A stretch of DNA of 64,000 bases from Gnetum montanum (GCA_015680685.1 MNCI01004997.1:591950-655949); one strand, 5' to 3'; positions 1 through 14,700 are shown, counted from the stretch's first letter. Notes: generated by a model from the sequence alone, not told the origin. Program-made: numbers and translations.

Positions 1-2752
1 TTGCCAAATCGTTAAAAGATACATTTAAAGGCTTCCTCCTTTTAAAAGTTTTAATAAGCCATACAATTCACAACTAGTTAAGATTAAAGCAAAACAATTA
101 ATTTTAACTAGATATATTTTAATCAATGGAACTTAAACATCATGTGAAGTCCGAGGGGTGGTATTAGATAATTGAAACAAGTATATAGCACAATACAAGG
201 CTTTCACTTTGCATCATCTTTTGTATTTATTATTCTATTGCAAAATAAGATCGTTATTAACAACATGTACCCAAGTCATATAGTTAATATAATACTTTGG
301 TAAAACACAATTACCAGCATTGCATTGCCCCTAACCACCAGACACAAATGTTAAGGATGTGGCCATTCACCCTACCATACAACACTTTCAAGTAAAAAAA
401 AATTCTCAAAAGGGTTGTGTAAAGTAAAAAGAACATCAAATGAACTTGGCATGTACTAAAATCATTTGTATTAATTCCTGCATTCCAAAGTGAATAGCCG
501 TAAACTTAAATGCACCGCTCTTGTTGTTTGCTGCCATACGGACCTTTGAATCCGGAAGCAGCCCAGGATGTAAAAATTGTTACAGCGACATATGTTACCA
601 TGGGACTTGACTTTTATAAGCACAGAAATCCTAGTCCAAGCAGCGGCATTGTCGTTTCCGAATTAAATTGTTTCTGTCGTTTCTAGATGTGCAGTCTTTT
701 CTAACATTGAAATTTTTTGTCGACCATACTGTTGTATCACGGGTCTGACAGTCCAAGCAACGAAACCAACCCCTACCAAAAACTATATTTTTTGGAAATG
801 GACACAAGCCAGAGCCAGAGCCAGAGACAAAGTTAATATTGTAACGCAAATCTATGGGAACACAGCCTTTAACAAACCCGCAACGTGGCCATTACAGATA
901 AGATAATGGTCGGTCAAGTCATGCGGGCATCTAACGGTTAGTTAGGTGATGCGGACACCACAGATGCGGAAATTTTCAACTGCCACCATTTGTCTAGCAG
1001 ACCACGTAAATTAAAATGTTTCACATTGTTTTCTATATTCTGCTTATTACAGTTGTTTTGCTTGTAATAATACCATTTGCCTTTGAATTATAGTGTCGAT
1101 TATTCGTAGAATATGCTCGGCAAACACACTTGAATACTGACGTAACCTTCAAACATCTCCTTCAAAGGTACCAAATGTATGTATACTTGAAAACTATGGA
1201 AATCCCTTTTATAGATTCCTAGAATTTCATGATCTCCATAATTAAATAATAAAATATTTTAATTATTATTTTAGTTTCATAATAATTGTGAATGAGTAAT
1301 AGATAATTGAATAGATCTTTTCGAAGCTAACTTCACAGATGTAATTTTATTAGATAAGCTAAGATATAATGTTATTTTACACACTATCAACAAATAAAAT
1401 ATTAAAGGTCCCAAAACTACTCTAGTTTCATAATAAACATGTTTATTAAGAATACAAAATTTGCACCTTGAAGCCTTTACACTAAAATATAAAAAATAAT
1501 AATCAAGTATCTCCTTAATATATATCCATAAAATACTTGCTAATTGTCTTATATATAAAAATATAGAATGCTTTTTGGTTATTTGTATATATAAAAAAAA
1601 CCTTTGATAATTGTATAAATGCTTTGCATATTTTTATATGCTAAAGCTCAGATTTACTAATAACTTTGAGATAGTATTCCAATGTCTTTCTTGTAACTCC
1701 CAATTTATAATATAATAAAAAATACCTTCACAAAACAATGCACTTTTTACGTTATGTTTTCCTTAAATGTAGCTTCATGCTTACCCAAAAGCTTAATTAA
1801 GATTATTGGTTTAAAAAAATGGAAAAAATCTATACTAAAATGGAAATTCAAAAAACAGCACGAAGTTTTTGTTTGTTTTAATTGTATCTTTCTTATTCTT
1901 AATCAAATCATTGATATATATTGTCTACACTTTCATAGGTATTCAATAGATGAAGCTTTAACAAACATTTAGTGAAGGTTTTAAGATTTTTTAAAAATTA
2001 TTAGTATATTTTTCAGTATTATAATATTAATATTCACATGCAAGATAAATTAATATATCATTCTAAGTCCAATAGCATTTTTAAAAACACTTTTTTAAGT
2101 ATACCTTTTTTCAAACAAATCTAATGATTTGATATGCAGATGAAAATTTAGGTTTCTTTTTTAAATACTAATAATGTATTTTATAGGGAAAATTAAATTT
2201 CTATTTCAAAAACTAGTAATGTGTAATTTGTAGAATTGTAATATTAATGTTATAATATAAAATAAACTAATGTGTTATTCAAGTCAACATAAGGCTGAGG
2301 CATTACATTTATTTCCAAAAAGCAAAATATTTAATTCATGTCATCCGGTTACGCAAGTTGGAATCCATTCAAAGCACTGTTCAACGACTTTAAGAAAAAA
2401 GGTACTCTTTTTTAAGTATTACATTTTTCAAACATGCAACAATTTTCATACAGCTGTGAAATTAATTTCAGTATTTCCACTTACCATAAAGTGAACTGAT
2501 GAGATGGCCTTTTTGGTTACAAAGCCAAGCTAAATACCAAATACAATTGATTGACATTAGCATGTTTAACAAAATTGTTAAACCCAGTATTCCAACTTTG
2601 GTTGCAAATGTTTACAAACATTGAAATATGCTCTTTATAATGAAAACGTTACAGATGCTGAAACATCATCATTTCTTTCAGATGTTACAAGAGCTTCCGA
2701 TCAATTTTGCAGTTTACACGAAAGTTTCAGCGATGAATGTTCAGTACTTACG
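1..2752. other. AT-rich intergenic/3' flank of MOC1, no gene seen
   Basis: AT-rich DNA lying downstream of the MOC1 stop codon. Open frames here are short, lack recognisable domains and sit among A/T runs, so I treat them as chance. The MOC1 3' untranslated region and poly(A) site should lie in the right end of this stretch. The segment 840-1000 is slightly richer in GC but shows no motif I recognise. Confidence 0.6.
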
Positions 2753-5700
2753 CTATCTTTGTTTCCAAATCATACTCCCATACGTGGCAATCAACAACGC
2801 TTCCGCTCGGCCTAAATACAATAATAAAATACCTATAATGAATTTTCATCTGGTAGCTTTGTATATTAAAAAATCTGAAAATGGGTAACTTTCTGAAGAA
2901 TGTATATTCAACTTAATTACAAACATGCTCACATGTCCCAAATATTTATCCTGAATAATCCATATATTAAAAATAGTTTCTATGTTTTTATTTTGAATAA
3001 TTGCCACATGTTTAAGGTTTGGAAATCTCAATTGCCCTCTAAGAGCAATCAGTCTTTTCCGTCTTTTTTTTTCATAAATAACTCTCCTCCACTTGGAGGT
3101 GCTAAAAAATGCTGGAGTGTCGATTTGCAAGTTAGTATCAGCACATCAATCATGGCTCAGCTTACTATTCTCAAGTTGGGTTTCAACAACAAGAGGAAGT
3201 AGCTACATATGAAGATTAACGGGAGAAAGGAACAATATTTATAGAAAAAAGCAAAGTTGCAATTCTTTATAGTGTGGAATGGTAACCTATTAAAAAACAC
3301 CATACACGTGGACATGTGGCAGAGATGGGTATGCTAAGGTGGATATTGGGTGTAACTAGCAAATATTGAATCAACTTCTCTTTTATTCGGAGTCATTTGG
3401 AAATAACTTCCATAGAAAAGAAGATTAAAGAAAGTCCGCTTAGATGGTTTGATCATATGTATTAAGAAGACCAGGGAATGTGCCTAGTACAAGAGGACAC
3501 TTCATTAAAGTTGAAGGAAACCACCAAAGAGGTAAACCAAAACATACTTAGTTTGCCTGCATAAAGAAAGACACCCAAGATTTGGGTATTAATATGTATT
3601 TGGCTCTTAATAGAAGCAAATGGTGTAAAAGAACTCATATAGCCAACCCCATGTAATTGGGATTAAGCTAGGGTTGGGATTAGGCTAGGATAACAATGAT
3701 GAATCTAAGTTATAGAAAACTTATCATCTACAAGTACTATATGAATTCCAACACCAAATGGACCGATTACTATGTCCATATGAAGAGAAAAGCCTCTAAG
3801 ACTAATATTTGAACAGAATTCAGTTTCAGCCATTATTATTGCCACAATTCCTGTGTATCTCGAGATAACCCATTGAAATTGAAACTCTGACCTACAAAAT
3901 GCAAGTCAAAGATTTTGTAGGTCAAAGAACAGAAACTGGGTTAAAGAAAGGACCAAAATACTGCATGTTCAGCCTCAACAACTCGGAAAACTTCGGGACT
4001 GAATAGCACGTCACCTTTGGAAACTCCTGCGGGTAGAGCACCTCAGCTAAAAGGTTTAACAATGATTGGAACTAGGCCATGGATAAATTTGTAAATAAAG
4101 AATCTGTGCTGTAGCAGAGTTTTTTAAAAGGTGCTATACTGAAACTGAAGCTGAAGTAATAGTATTAATACATCCATGTACACAATGCAAGACTCTAGAG
4201 ATAATATTGAACAAAATCATATTCAGCATTTTGTGTCCCACAATTCCTGTATCTCGCACTACAACCCATTGGGACAGGACCTATCACATATAAGATGCAA
4301 CGTAGCCAATGGAAAATTGGGGTAAAGAAGAAAACAAAAATACTTATATTCTAACCCATCACCTCACAACACTCGGACTAAACTGCACGTCACTTCTAAA
4401 AACAAGAAACAACAATGCTCTTCCTCCATGATCTCTTTTCAAAGAAAATGGTGGATCTCTCATCCTGGAAGGCGGCAGGTCATTAATACAAGCAATGCTA
4501 GCTGCAAAGAGTGAAGCACCCACCACAAAGCCTAGGTCCTCATGTATGGAAATTTGGCTTCCTAAAAACTTGTAGCATACCATGGGCCTGCACATTTTGA
4601 AACTGAAACTGAATTTTTAGTTAGGTCCACTGAGACCCTCTTGGATCTATTGGAGCACACTAGTTTCAGAATTCCTTTTACTGAATTTTTTAACATAACT
4701 CAGCATCCCACTGGAATCAAACCTGTGACCTAGGATTTCCATGCCAAAACCCTTACTATTAAGCTAAACACCAAAAGCAGCTTAGTCACGTTACCTACCT
4801 CTAGGGATACAGCTCAATCATCCTTCTTCTAAAGGGTATTATTCCATCCCTGCGGAGGAAAATGCTAACAATAAGTTGACTATCATTTATGTATCAAGTA
4901 GCAAGAAAATTAAGTAAACTATTTATTTATGTTTACAGAATTGGAAAAGTTTTAACCCCCCAAAAAATCCAAGTATAGTTCATTTGCATGCTGTACAAAT
5001 ACTTCTCCCCATTTTCGCACCTAATTTCTACAGCAATATCTCTGCCCATATTAATACAGATAACTTCAAATTGGTATTATCTTCAGCAACACCAACCTGT
5101 TTGCTGGAATGCTTGGCATCCTATACACATCCTCTGTGAACTAAAATATCGTTTCTGAAATAAAGTATCCATTCTATGCAACACATAATTCTGTGTTCTG
5201 TAAACTTACTGGATATCCCAAGTGTTTGATCACAACATTCTAAGTTGACTGTTCAGTCATGTCACATTACAGAATAAACTTGATCTGTTATATTCCGTAG
5301 TACAGCAATAAATCATCTTTCTATGAAAGATTTTAAAAATAAACACTTAAAATAAATAAAACCATCATAACTGAGTTTGCTAAAAAGACATGATGAATAA
5401 ACATAACAACAAGCAAACCAAAAAAAAGAAGTAATTTACCATGATCCTTTTTCCTTTTTAATTGAGGAGACAGCGAAGGAAATAAGTTGCATGCCGTAGC
5501 CCTACTCACATCCTACATGCATAATAACTCCATAATAAAATTAAGCATTCAAAACAAATCAAAACAGAACAGAAAATTATGACAAATATCTACTTTCAAG
5601 TTTCCTCAAATGAGTGAAACATATGACAATCAATACAAACCTGAAAATAACAACCCCATCAAATGGCAACCAACAGGTTATTTTTTCCAGAAAAGAAAAA

Positions 5701-8700
5701 TGAAATTAAAATAAACTACATGAATGTCTCTCTCAATCATAAAAATTGAATTCCAACACCAAATGGACCGCTACGTGATGTCCATGACATCATATCCCAT
5801 TGAACAATGAATTAATGGTGTCTTCATTCTTCAGCAGATCATCATGGTTGCCAGCATGCCTCAAAATTTCAAAATCCTAGACCTAACAATGTATTTGGTT
5901 CATCCCAATTATTGTTCTTGGGACTTAAACATACTAAATCGTAACATTACCCATTAATAAACAAGATTGAAGGAATAGTTGAGGACTTGAGACATCCCGC
6001 TGTGTCACGTCAAAACCCTTGTGTAAATTAAGATATTCATGATACATTTATTGACTAAAGTCATCCAGACATCATTGCAACTGTGGAAACATTATGAATG
6101 TTGAAGCAAACCTCTGCATGCTCTTAATGTTGTAATGTGAAGCCAAAATCTTCCATTATTAACATTATATGTTGTCCCACATTACATGTGTATTTTAAGC
6201 TGGTTTGTCCTTGTTTTATATATTATGTAATATCCCACAATGAGAAAGTGTGTTGAGGTTCTCACTAAAAAGTTAAATAGAAAGGGTGTGATGGACAATT
6301 ATGTGTTGCGTGTTAGCTCGCTTTCTGAAGAGAGATTAGAAGCGAAAGCTTGATTTGGCTAAGTGCCCAAGCTTGAAAGTTGTTTGGCATATCTGACCTT
6401 ATTGTAAGTTGTCAAATTTAAGAGCTCTACAATGTTTTCTTGTGGTTTTTTACCTTCTTGGAGTTTTCTGTGTAAACCATGATGCTCTGAGTTATCACCA
6501 TAGCAAGCTCATTTTTATCACTCTCGTATGGTATTAGAGCATGGATTTTCCATAGTGAGAGTTTTCTTGTCGGGAAATGCACTTCTGTTTGAACATACAT
6601 TTGGGTTCTATGGAGCATTTGCAGACCATAGATCTTCTGATTGACCCTGAAAATGGAGGATATTTCATACCACAAAGGGCGCAGAATTTCCTTGAAGACA
6701 ATGCGAAAGCACAAAAGCATTTCCAGTGATGCTGCTTGGAAAATGGTGATGCCAAATAAAAAGTGGCATGCAACTGAAAATGGTGCCAAGACTGCATTGG
6801 TGATAACCTGATGGTAAAGACTATGCAATTTGGCAGTCTCTGTGTTCTTACCACTGGTGTTTCCAGCACCATCAAAGCTTATAGCTGTTGTTGGTATTGC
6901 CAGCAACATCAAAGCCTATAGCTGTTGTTGGTATTGCCAGCAACATCAAAATGTTAGTGTTGCCAGCAACATCAAAATGTTAGTGTTGCCAGCAACATCA
7001 AAATGTTAGTGTTGCCAGCAATGTTGAAGTTTCATCGCATTATTGCATTGAGACTTATCTTTATATCCAAAGAAATAATGAGTAGTGTTACTAAATGGTC
7101 ACTTGATTAGTATTGCTGTAACAAAATGAAGAACAAGGAAAGTCACATGTTATTTCAATTTTACTTATAGAAGGCCGGCTCATGGACATACAGACCCACC
7201 CACATGGTAGTAGTAAAATTTAAAAGCGAATGATGTTTTCCAGTAAAATTATGTTATAGTGATGGATAGTAGATAGCATTGCACAGTCAAAGAGTTTAAA
7301 TGCAGTGGTAGCATGGCAGTAGCGTGGACCTCGAAAAGGAAATGGAAGGAACAAAATATGATGTTTTAATGTTAATATTTACTTTATTACCATAGTATGT
7401 TTATTCAAAACTTAAAACTATATGTTTTATTAAATGCCTTTGTTAACAGAAGTGCTTGCTTATTGCAAAAAGCTTTAAATTGTTTCTTACTCATAATTTT
7501 ACATGGTTCTAGGTTGTAATTCCAAGAGATCCAGAATCGAGAATCTTTTACCTGAAAAGGTAATATGTGATCCAATCCGCATTTTTAATCAATGATATTT
7601 ACTTTTGGAGGTTGTGCAATTGGTTGAACATTAAGGTTGTAGGCTACTGTGGTGTCCACCACTAAGGCTGAATACATTGCCTTAACAGAATCAGCAAAAG
7701 AATGATTTGGCTGACATGCATGCTTGTTTACACTGTGACAGTCAAACTGCAATACACTCAGCCAAGAATGCTACATATCATGCTAGGATAAGGTACATTG
7801 CTGTTAAGTACCACTGCATCAAAGATGTGTCGGAGGCAAGAATGCCACAACTTGATAAGATTGGCACCAAACAAAACTTGGCAGACTTCCTACATAAATA
7901 AAATGATGGAGCAAAGTGCATGTATAAAGTGCATTGGACTTCTGGAAACTTAACTTGAACATCTTCAGAAAGAGGTGCATCTTTTGAAGTTTGAAGGCCA
8001 ACAATAATTTGTCTTCGAGTGGGAGGTTGTAATATGAAAATTTTCCACATTACTTTTGTATTTTAAGCCGGTTTGTCCCAATTTTATGTGTTATGATACC
8101 TCACATGAATAAGGGAATGTGTTGAGGGTCTCACTGAAGGGTTAAATAGAGAGGGTGTGTCGAGCAACTGTGTGTTGCGTGTTAGTCCCTATGCACTGTG
8201 GATGTATATGGCTTGCAGAATGCTTCCCAAAGTGAGATTGGGAGAAAACGCCCGGTGTGGCTAAGTACCAAAGCTTGAGGCTGTTTGGCCTATTTGGCCT
8301 TGTTGTAAGTTGCTAGATTTATTAATAGCTCTGCACTGCTTTCCCATGGTTTTTTACCCTCATGAAGTTTTCCACATAAATCCTGGTGTTTGGTTTATCT
8401 TCTATTTTTCTGTTCCATGTTACTTTGGCGCTCATGTATTACTATACGGATCTGGTTTCATCGCTATCACTTAGCAGAAAAATGCATAATGGTGTTTTGC
8501 AAAGGTACCAACCCAACAGTTAGATTATGCAGTTAGCTTTATAACCAAGTTTTTTAGTGCTGTTTTATAATTTCATTTTCATCTGAGTCAATGTTAACTT
8601 TATGGAATGGTAAGAATCTCTTGGAAATGCAGGAACTGGAATGAGCCCAAAGCTGTGACCCTTTTGCATATGAATTAGGAAGATAACCGTGGCATGATAA

Positions 8701-11700
8701 CAAGGATACTGCTATGGTAAGGGACAATTATGGTATATAGTACCATAGCAATTTGCAAACACATAGCAGTTTTCCAAAGCTTACAAGAACCTCATCATCA
8801 AATTGAATGTGTAGAGATGAAATGAGCTACATTTATACATCGAATTGGTGTCCATTATCCATCCCTATTTACATTAGTACCACAGATATCTAACATGTAA
8901 TTTGGAATAGGATCCTTCAGACCAACAAATTGCCTCCTCGACTCTTTGTTAACAGCTCTAGAAATATGTGTTTCTGGGCATACCTTTGTAGATCTTCCTC
9001 CAGGTAAATCGAAGTATTTCTTCCAAACAATTGAAGGAATTGGGATCACCGAAAATCCTGAAGCCACTAAGATACCAATCCACAATCCATAGCTGAAACC
9101 ACTTGACCACCAACCCTAACACAAGCAAACAGCAGGATTCAAAAGATGAGTATACTAGAATTCATTAACAGAGATTATTTGGCTGCTATAATTCTAGCTG
9201 TGGCATCCAAAATATGCAATTAAAATAATATGTAAATTAATTTTCACAGACATGTATGTATGCATGTATGTATTCACAAAAAAACATCAATGTTTACTAA
9301 TCACAATTGTAATCTTAATGTTCATGGAAATTTTTTTGAAATGCTGTGAAATTTTGCATTAAAAAACTATGACACCAAGCATTTTAGCCATTTACTTTTA
9401 ATACATTGGTTGTCAGTGAAGCATGGTTCACATGGTTAGAGCATATGGCTAAGTGAGAGGTCAATCGTATGGGGTATTTTTACTATGCCCCAAATGACCA
9501 TAGTAAATCATTGATGGAATAATGGCACTAGGATGACTTTTAGTACATTGGTTGTGCAGATGCACAAAATATTTAAAACCCGCTGATTGCAAGCAAAATA
9601 AACAAGTTTGTGATAATCAGTATTAAAGGAAGCACTTGCCAATGACAGCACTAATAGTAGACAAAACTAATGGCAGGCCTTCCACTCTATTTTATGGGGC
9701 TATTTTTGATGTTGCAATGCCCTATGAACATCTTTACTCAAATACCTTGGTATTTACATGTTGAACAAGACGCATCTTATTGGCAAGATTTGTGACTTGC
9801 ATATTACGAATAACACATTTAAAATAAATAGTTTATACTCAGGTATAAAGATGTTATATAAAAGAAATGGTAGAAACTTCAGTTTTAAAAGCAAAATGTT
9901 CAAATTTGACATAAATTGAAAGAATTTCAATCGTTTTTTTTTTTTTTGAGAATAAGTCGAGATGAATTAATTCAAGAAAAAAAGTATGTACAGCAACATA
10001 AAGCCCAGGCCGGGGCCCGCATACAAAATAGGATAACAATCCCTGCCTTTCTCCTCCTCACCCCAAATAAAGAAAACCAGCTGTAAGGCTACAACAAAAC
10101 CACACCCCTCCCAAAACCCTAGCCGGAAGCGGAACAAACCAACCACTACCTACCAACTTTGGGTCCTAACCGAGAACCCACGTGCAGCCCACATGCCCCC
10201 CGCACCATGCACCCAAAATTACCCTTTCGGGTCTCTTGCCAAACTGGCCCCTGTGACCCCAACTTTTGACACTGAAAATACTTTTACATAACGTATAATC
10301 ATTTTCTTGAATACCACAATGCTATCAAACTTTCATGAAATTTCAAGGACATTTGTCATTGCAAAATGAGATTAAAACTAAATTCTTCTACAAGCTAAGC
10401 ATAATATGTACCAAGTAGAAAATTCTTCAAACCAGGATATAACAAAAGAAAAGTACAGTTTTGCAGATAATTAGACCAAAAGAATAGTTATTTATTAGTT
10501 CCATATGCAGAGCCTTGGAATCTAATGAGAAGTATCCAGTTTCAGCCATTTCTTTGTAAAACTTTTGGTATATATTAACAGCAATGTTGTTAAAACTGGG
10601 AGGTAGACACCAATTGCAAGGTTAATCTCTGATCGACATTGAATCTGATCCAATATTGGGTTTCTTTTATATTACAGAGTCAATGCCTATGCACTGTTGC
10701 TACACATGCAAAGATTTCTACAACCACAGATCGAGAACTTCATCATTGCCAAGCTTGCTGCACTAGCACTGTTGGTGCATGTGCTGCTAACATTAATTCT
10801 GATGCAGAAGCCCAAACCAAGAATTGTGTGTGCCACTTTGCCTTTAAATTTCTTAGTCTGTTTTCCACTTGTGTGGCTGTTGATTTACAGTACCTGCAGC
10901 AGAGACCCCCTCACCTAGGACTGGACTTTTCATGGCTGCTTTCAGGGATTTCTGGCTGGGCCTTCACCAATCTTTCAATCTCATATAGGGTAGTGCTTTC
11001 ATGAGATGGATCCAAAGTGCAAGAATTAGAAATAAGTTCTTTGATTTTGATCTGAGATGTGAAATCACATGTCAATTTAAGTGGTATGTCCTAAGTTTAG
11101 GTTTACTCCTTTCAAAGACAAATCAAAGAAATAATGGATCAATAATGTATAATCCTAACACTAGAATTTTGGAAATGCTAATATAACTAAAGAAAGAAAC
11201 CTATTGTTTTTTTTTAGAAAGGGGAATTTTGAGGTCCAATGATCTATTTTTTATCTGATTTTTTGATCCAAGCTGTCCTAGAGGTGCATGACTGACAAAT
11301 TACTGTGGCAGAAATGCAAATGCCCATATGGATGCTAAATATTACAACAATAGCCAAATATCACTATACAGAATTATAAATATTAGAGGAAGACTTGGTA
11401 TGACATCTATCATAGATAAACTACAGGAATGATGTTTCAGAGGATTTGGCCATGTTCAAAGATAATCATGTAATAAGCCTCTCAAACAAGTTGCTACATC
11501 ACAGCTTCAGGAAACCTGTTGAAAGTAAGACAGAAAAAACTTTAAAAACAAAAACTTCCAAATAGATTGAGCTTTGGCTCTTGATACAGGTGAATGGCAA
11601 AAGGGAACTCATGTAACCAAATCCCATATTGTTGGGACAAGGCTATGATGATAATTTGGTGATAGAGATCCTCAGGATTTTCTGGTAAATCCTAGCGGTC

Positions 11701-14700
11701 CTCATGATTTTTGTATCTGATTCAACTTCTAACAACTATAACTAACATAAAATCATAAACCATTGGTCAGACTTGTGACCTGTAGAATGCAAGTGACATA
11801 CCATACAAAGAAGCTAAGCCTCATTGATTTGATTTACACAGGCATTGTGTTACAAAGAAAGAAGGCTGCAACCAAACTCTGCCTATTAGATGTCTCAGGG
11901 TCCTGTGGTCTACCATCAGATGCAACAAAGCATTTCAATTTCAGTTTCATTATAGAACAAGCTAAGTAATCAGTGCATCAGAATTTCAACCTTCGTTAAT
12001 CATGTGTTGTTTATAGTAGATTTCTCATTGACACAATCGCCCATGGCCAAGCAATTGCAAGCTCCTAACCTGAAAAATTATTGGCCAAGCTAACAGATAG
12101 TAATTTTGCCATAGGTTTTCCATTGCACAGGTATAGGACAACCATGTGGATAATGCCCAGCTTTGGACATGAGCATCGAGGTAACAAAACCAACTGCCCT
12201 TAACAATTTAACAATTTATGACTATCCTGTAATCAGATAAACAAAGAAACCAGAATAGATCAGAACCTTCGACAACAAGACAAGGATAAAAAGAACCTCT
12301 AGTGCATGCTAAATCTATTGGAAGACAAAGCCTTAAAAGCTAGAAATCCCAAAAGGAAAAAGGACCCTTAAAATCAAATTATTGCAGAAACCTTCAAGAC
12401 TGTAATGTTATCTCGGCTATCTATAGCCTTAGCTGAAAAAGGGAGGGAGCAGCTTAAGTGTTTCCACTCTTGCAAGAAGACCTTTAAAAACAACTCAAGT
12501 AGAGTTATGACTTAGAAGACAGTACCAACAAACTTCTGACTTCCAAATCCCGTTTGGAACTCCCTTTCAACAAAGAGAACATCCCCTACCTAATCTTTGA
12601 CCTTCAAGTACTAATACGATCAAAAATAAGTGTGTGTGCCCTACAGTGCTAAAGTAGGAGACCATTTGTCGATAAAATAATACTTGACCCACTTGGCCTA
12701 TAGAAAGGTCAATCACAGGTATAGATTAAATGCTTATGAAGAGGAAAGGACATGTTTAATCAATGTGACTTAGAAATGAACCATGAGCTTGTTAGGTATG
12801 TGAAATGCTGAAAAGTTGTGATTGAACATCTTAATAACATTCTGATCAATAGCAAAATATAAGAGGATGCTCACCATCGCACTCTAGAAAGCCAACTAAG
12901 AAAAAGTACTCAATGATAAATGAGAAAAAACCTCTTTTTTTTTTAATCTCAGTTCGTATATAAATTTTAAAGCATCAGTAAAATCTTTCCAAGAAAGAAC
13001 ATTTTGTCTCTAGACCATATTGTAGTTTATAAAAACAATAACCTAGACTACTGTATCGTGTTTTCTTGTAGCATAAAAATATCCTTCAAATAATTAAAAC
13101 CTAAAACAGTGGCACCCATTTAATGGAATCCTAACAAATAATTACTTATGCAGAACTTGTCAAGTAAAACTTTCAAAAACATTAAAGTGAAGAATGATAG
13201 GAAGTAATGCACATGGAATCACAAACCAATCTTCCATCACATGGTATCGGTGTTGCTTGCTCAATGTATGCCATACTACCTGAAAAGTAAAATGCACAAA
13301 TAAAATGTATTTAAACACCATTTTAAGTATCTGAACATGAAAGGGCACATCTAAGTCCTTATTTCAACTAAGTAATGACAACTTATACATACTGAATAGT
13401 AGCAAAGTTTTGGGTGACTGGCCAAATTAAATCCTACACATTCAAAGGAAGGTTCCCGTATAGAACATGTTATTTTGTGACCTTCTACAACAATAAACAA
13501 CCCATTAACCAAGATGACAGCACATGATATTTTATCTTGGACAATTACAGATATGGTTAATTCTACCAACAAAAGTGGTTGGCATCATAATTAAAATGTC
13601 TAATATTTTAATTACTAAAGCAATAATAATATTGATGTCCTTTTAGTCATATAAAGTAATGATATAAGCTAACCACAAATATCTAGATCATTCTGAAGGA
13701 AAATAGAGAAACAAAAAATAAAGCTATCCAGAATGTTTCATGAAAACATTCTCTCACCTAGCTGGGGGGAACACAGATATGTAACTCAAACCATAAAACC
13801 TTTTATCCTCCAGAAACTATATATAAGTTAAAAATGCATGTCAAGGAGAAATAACATACCAGCTGGAGCTCCCAGACTTTGCATCAGTGAAACAATGGAT
13901 CGTGTATCAAGACGCCTTCTAAACCTTTTACCAACCATGTATTTAACTGTAGGAGCATCATATACCTGGACATTTTTGAAAAATAGAAATTCAAAGACTG
14001 TAGTGAGTATCAAATGCACATTAAAGTATAATTGTTGTATCGTACTAAAACTCTACTGTGTTTATTTGGCCTCAATTTCCAAATCCAACTGATTACTTGT
14101 ATTAAAATTGCATGCTCTCTCTAAGTCAAGGCACCCTTGTTGGCATCTCAGATACCAATAATGAATTGTAATTGGCATTGTTGTATGGTACGGATGAAAT
14201 AATTGGCTATTATAACTTATAAGATCTAAGGGGTGTAATCCAAGTTAACTGTATCTCTGCATTGTCTTAGGGGCAGACAAAGAATATTGTACACGATAAT
14301 AATGAAGGAACAAACTGTAATAATCTAAAATGAAAAGGAGATAGAGATCTAATATCAACAATTCATGAAAGATCCTAGAAAAAAAGTACCTAAGTATTAT
14401 CAACGCTGTAATCACCAAAAACCCTGCCACAACTACAGACATTAATGTTCTACTTTATATCTATCATAACATGATGGTAAGGCTGAAGCCTATTCTAGAT
14501 TAAAACACATGCTGTTTCTGTTAGCTTATTCTAAACTGCAAGTCTGAAACAACTAAACGACATGCCTCACATACCAAGGTGGTACACTTTCCTAGTGTAT
14601 TACTATTTAAGAGAGCCTCAAAGCACTTAGCACAACTGAAATGAGATTCCATGAAATCCAAATAAGTCATGGATAATGCAAAAATGATTGACCTCTGTAT

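Larger units (their letters stand above)
2812..5439 (-). other. MOC1 intron 5 with LINE, repeat and SINE-like debris
   Basis: The donor follows the Gly315 codon's first base and the acceptor TAG precedes 2811. It holds a plus-strand LINE 3' fragment (3421-3700), two diverged copies of a roughly 200-bp repeat (3815-4410) and a tRNA-like SINE head (about 4690-4780). No other coding sequence is convincing. Confidence 0.8.
6170..8401 (+). mobile_element. Ty1/copia LTR retrotransposon remnant, internally deleted
   Basis: Two similar LTRs (about 6170-6527 and 8028-8401) flank about 1.5 kb. Both contain 'cacattac', 'gtattttaagc', 'ggtttgtcc', 'aggtctcact'-like and 'tgtgttgcgtgttag' blocks in the same order. 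A primer-binding site complementary to initiator tRNA-Met follows the first LTR and a purine-rich tract precedes the second. Only the RNase H end of pol survives clearly; integrase and reverse transcriptase are missing. It has the transcriptional orientation opposite to MOC1. Confidence 0.82.
5513..8983 (-). other. MOC1 intron 4, carrying a copia remnant
   Basis: Bounded by the donor after Lys290 (AAG|GTATGC) and an acceptor before Asp291. About two thirds of its length is a Ty1/copia remnant with both LTRs (6170-8401). The remainder is AT-rich with no recognised coding potential. Confidence 0.85.
9116..13226 (-). other. MOC1 intron 3 with SINE-like, poly(A)-tailed and LINE insertions
   Basis: Bounded by the donor after Leu246 (TTG|GTTTGT) and the acceptor TTAG before Gly247. 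It holds a SINE-like head near 9417, a GC-rich insertion with a T-run at 9937-10260, and a LINE 3' end at 11370-11660. The rest is AT-rich and shows no gene. Confidence 0.82.

Noticed and set aside
520-640. Small minus-strand frame of 31 codons (reads SWAASGFKGPYG) downstream of a TATA-like 'cttataaaag'
   Set aside because: It looks protein-like but is very short, matches no family I know, and the TATA-like sequence is too close to the ATG to serve it.
4359-4595. Candidate last exon of MOC1 (minus frame with [10 protein letters not shown], vaguely like ALLIAAY)
   Set aside because: The true exon is at 2811-2753, where [11 protein letters not shown] joins KKDHG in phase with proper splice sites.
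6427-6912. 161-residue minus-strand open frame
   Set aside because: It overlaps the copia 5' LTR, primer site and leader on the opposite strand, and has no domain.
10639-11004. 121-residue plus-strand open frame in MOC1 intron 3
   Set aside because: No recognisable domain, no codon or motif support, and it overlaps a second open frame in another phase; probably chance.
13160-13348. Minus-strand open frame over MOC1 exon 3
   Set aside because: It is out of the MOC1 frame; the exon itself (13279-13227) reads AYIEQATP in another frame.
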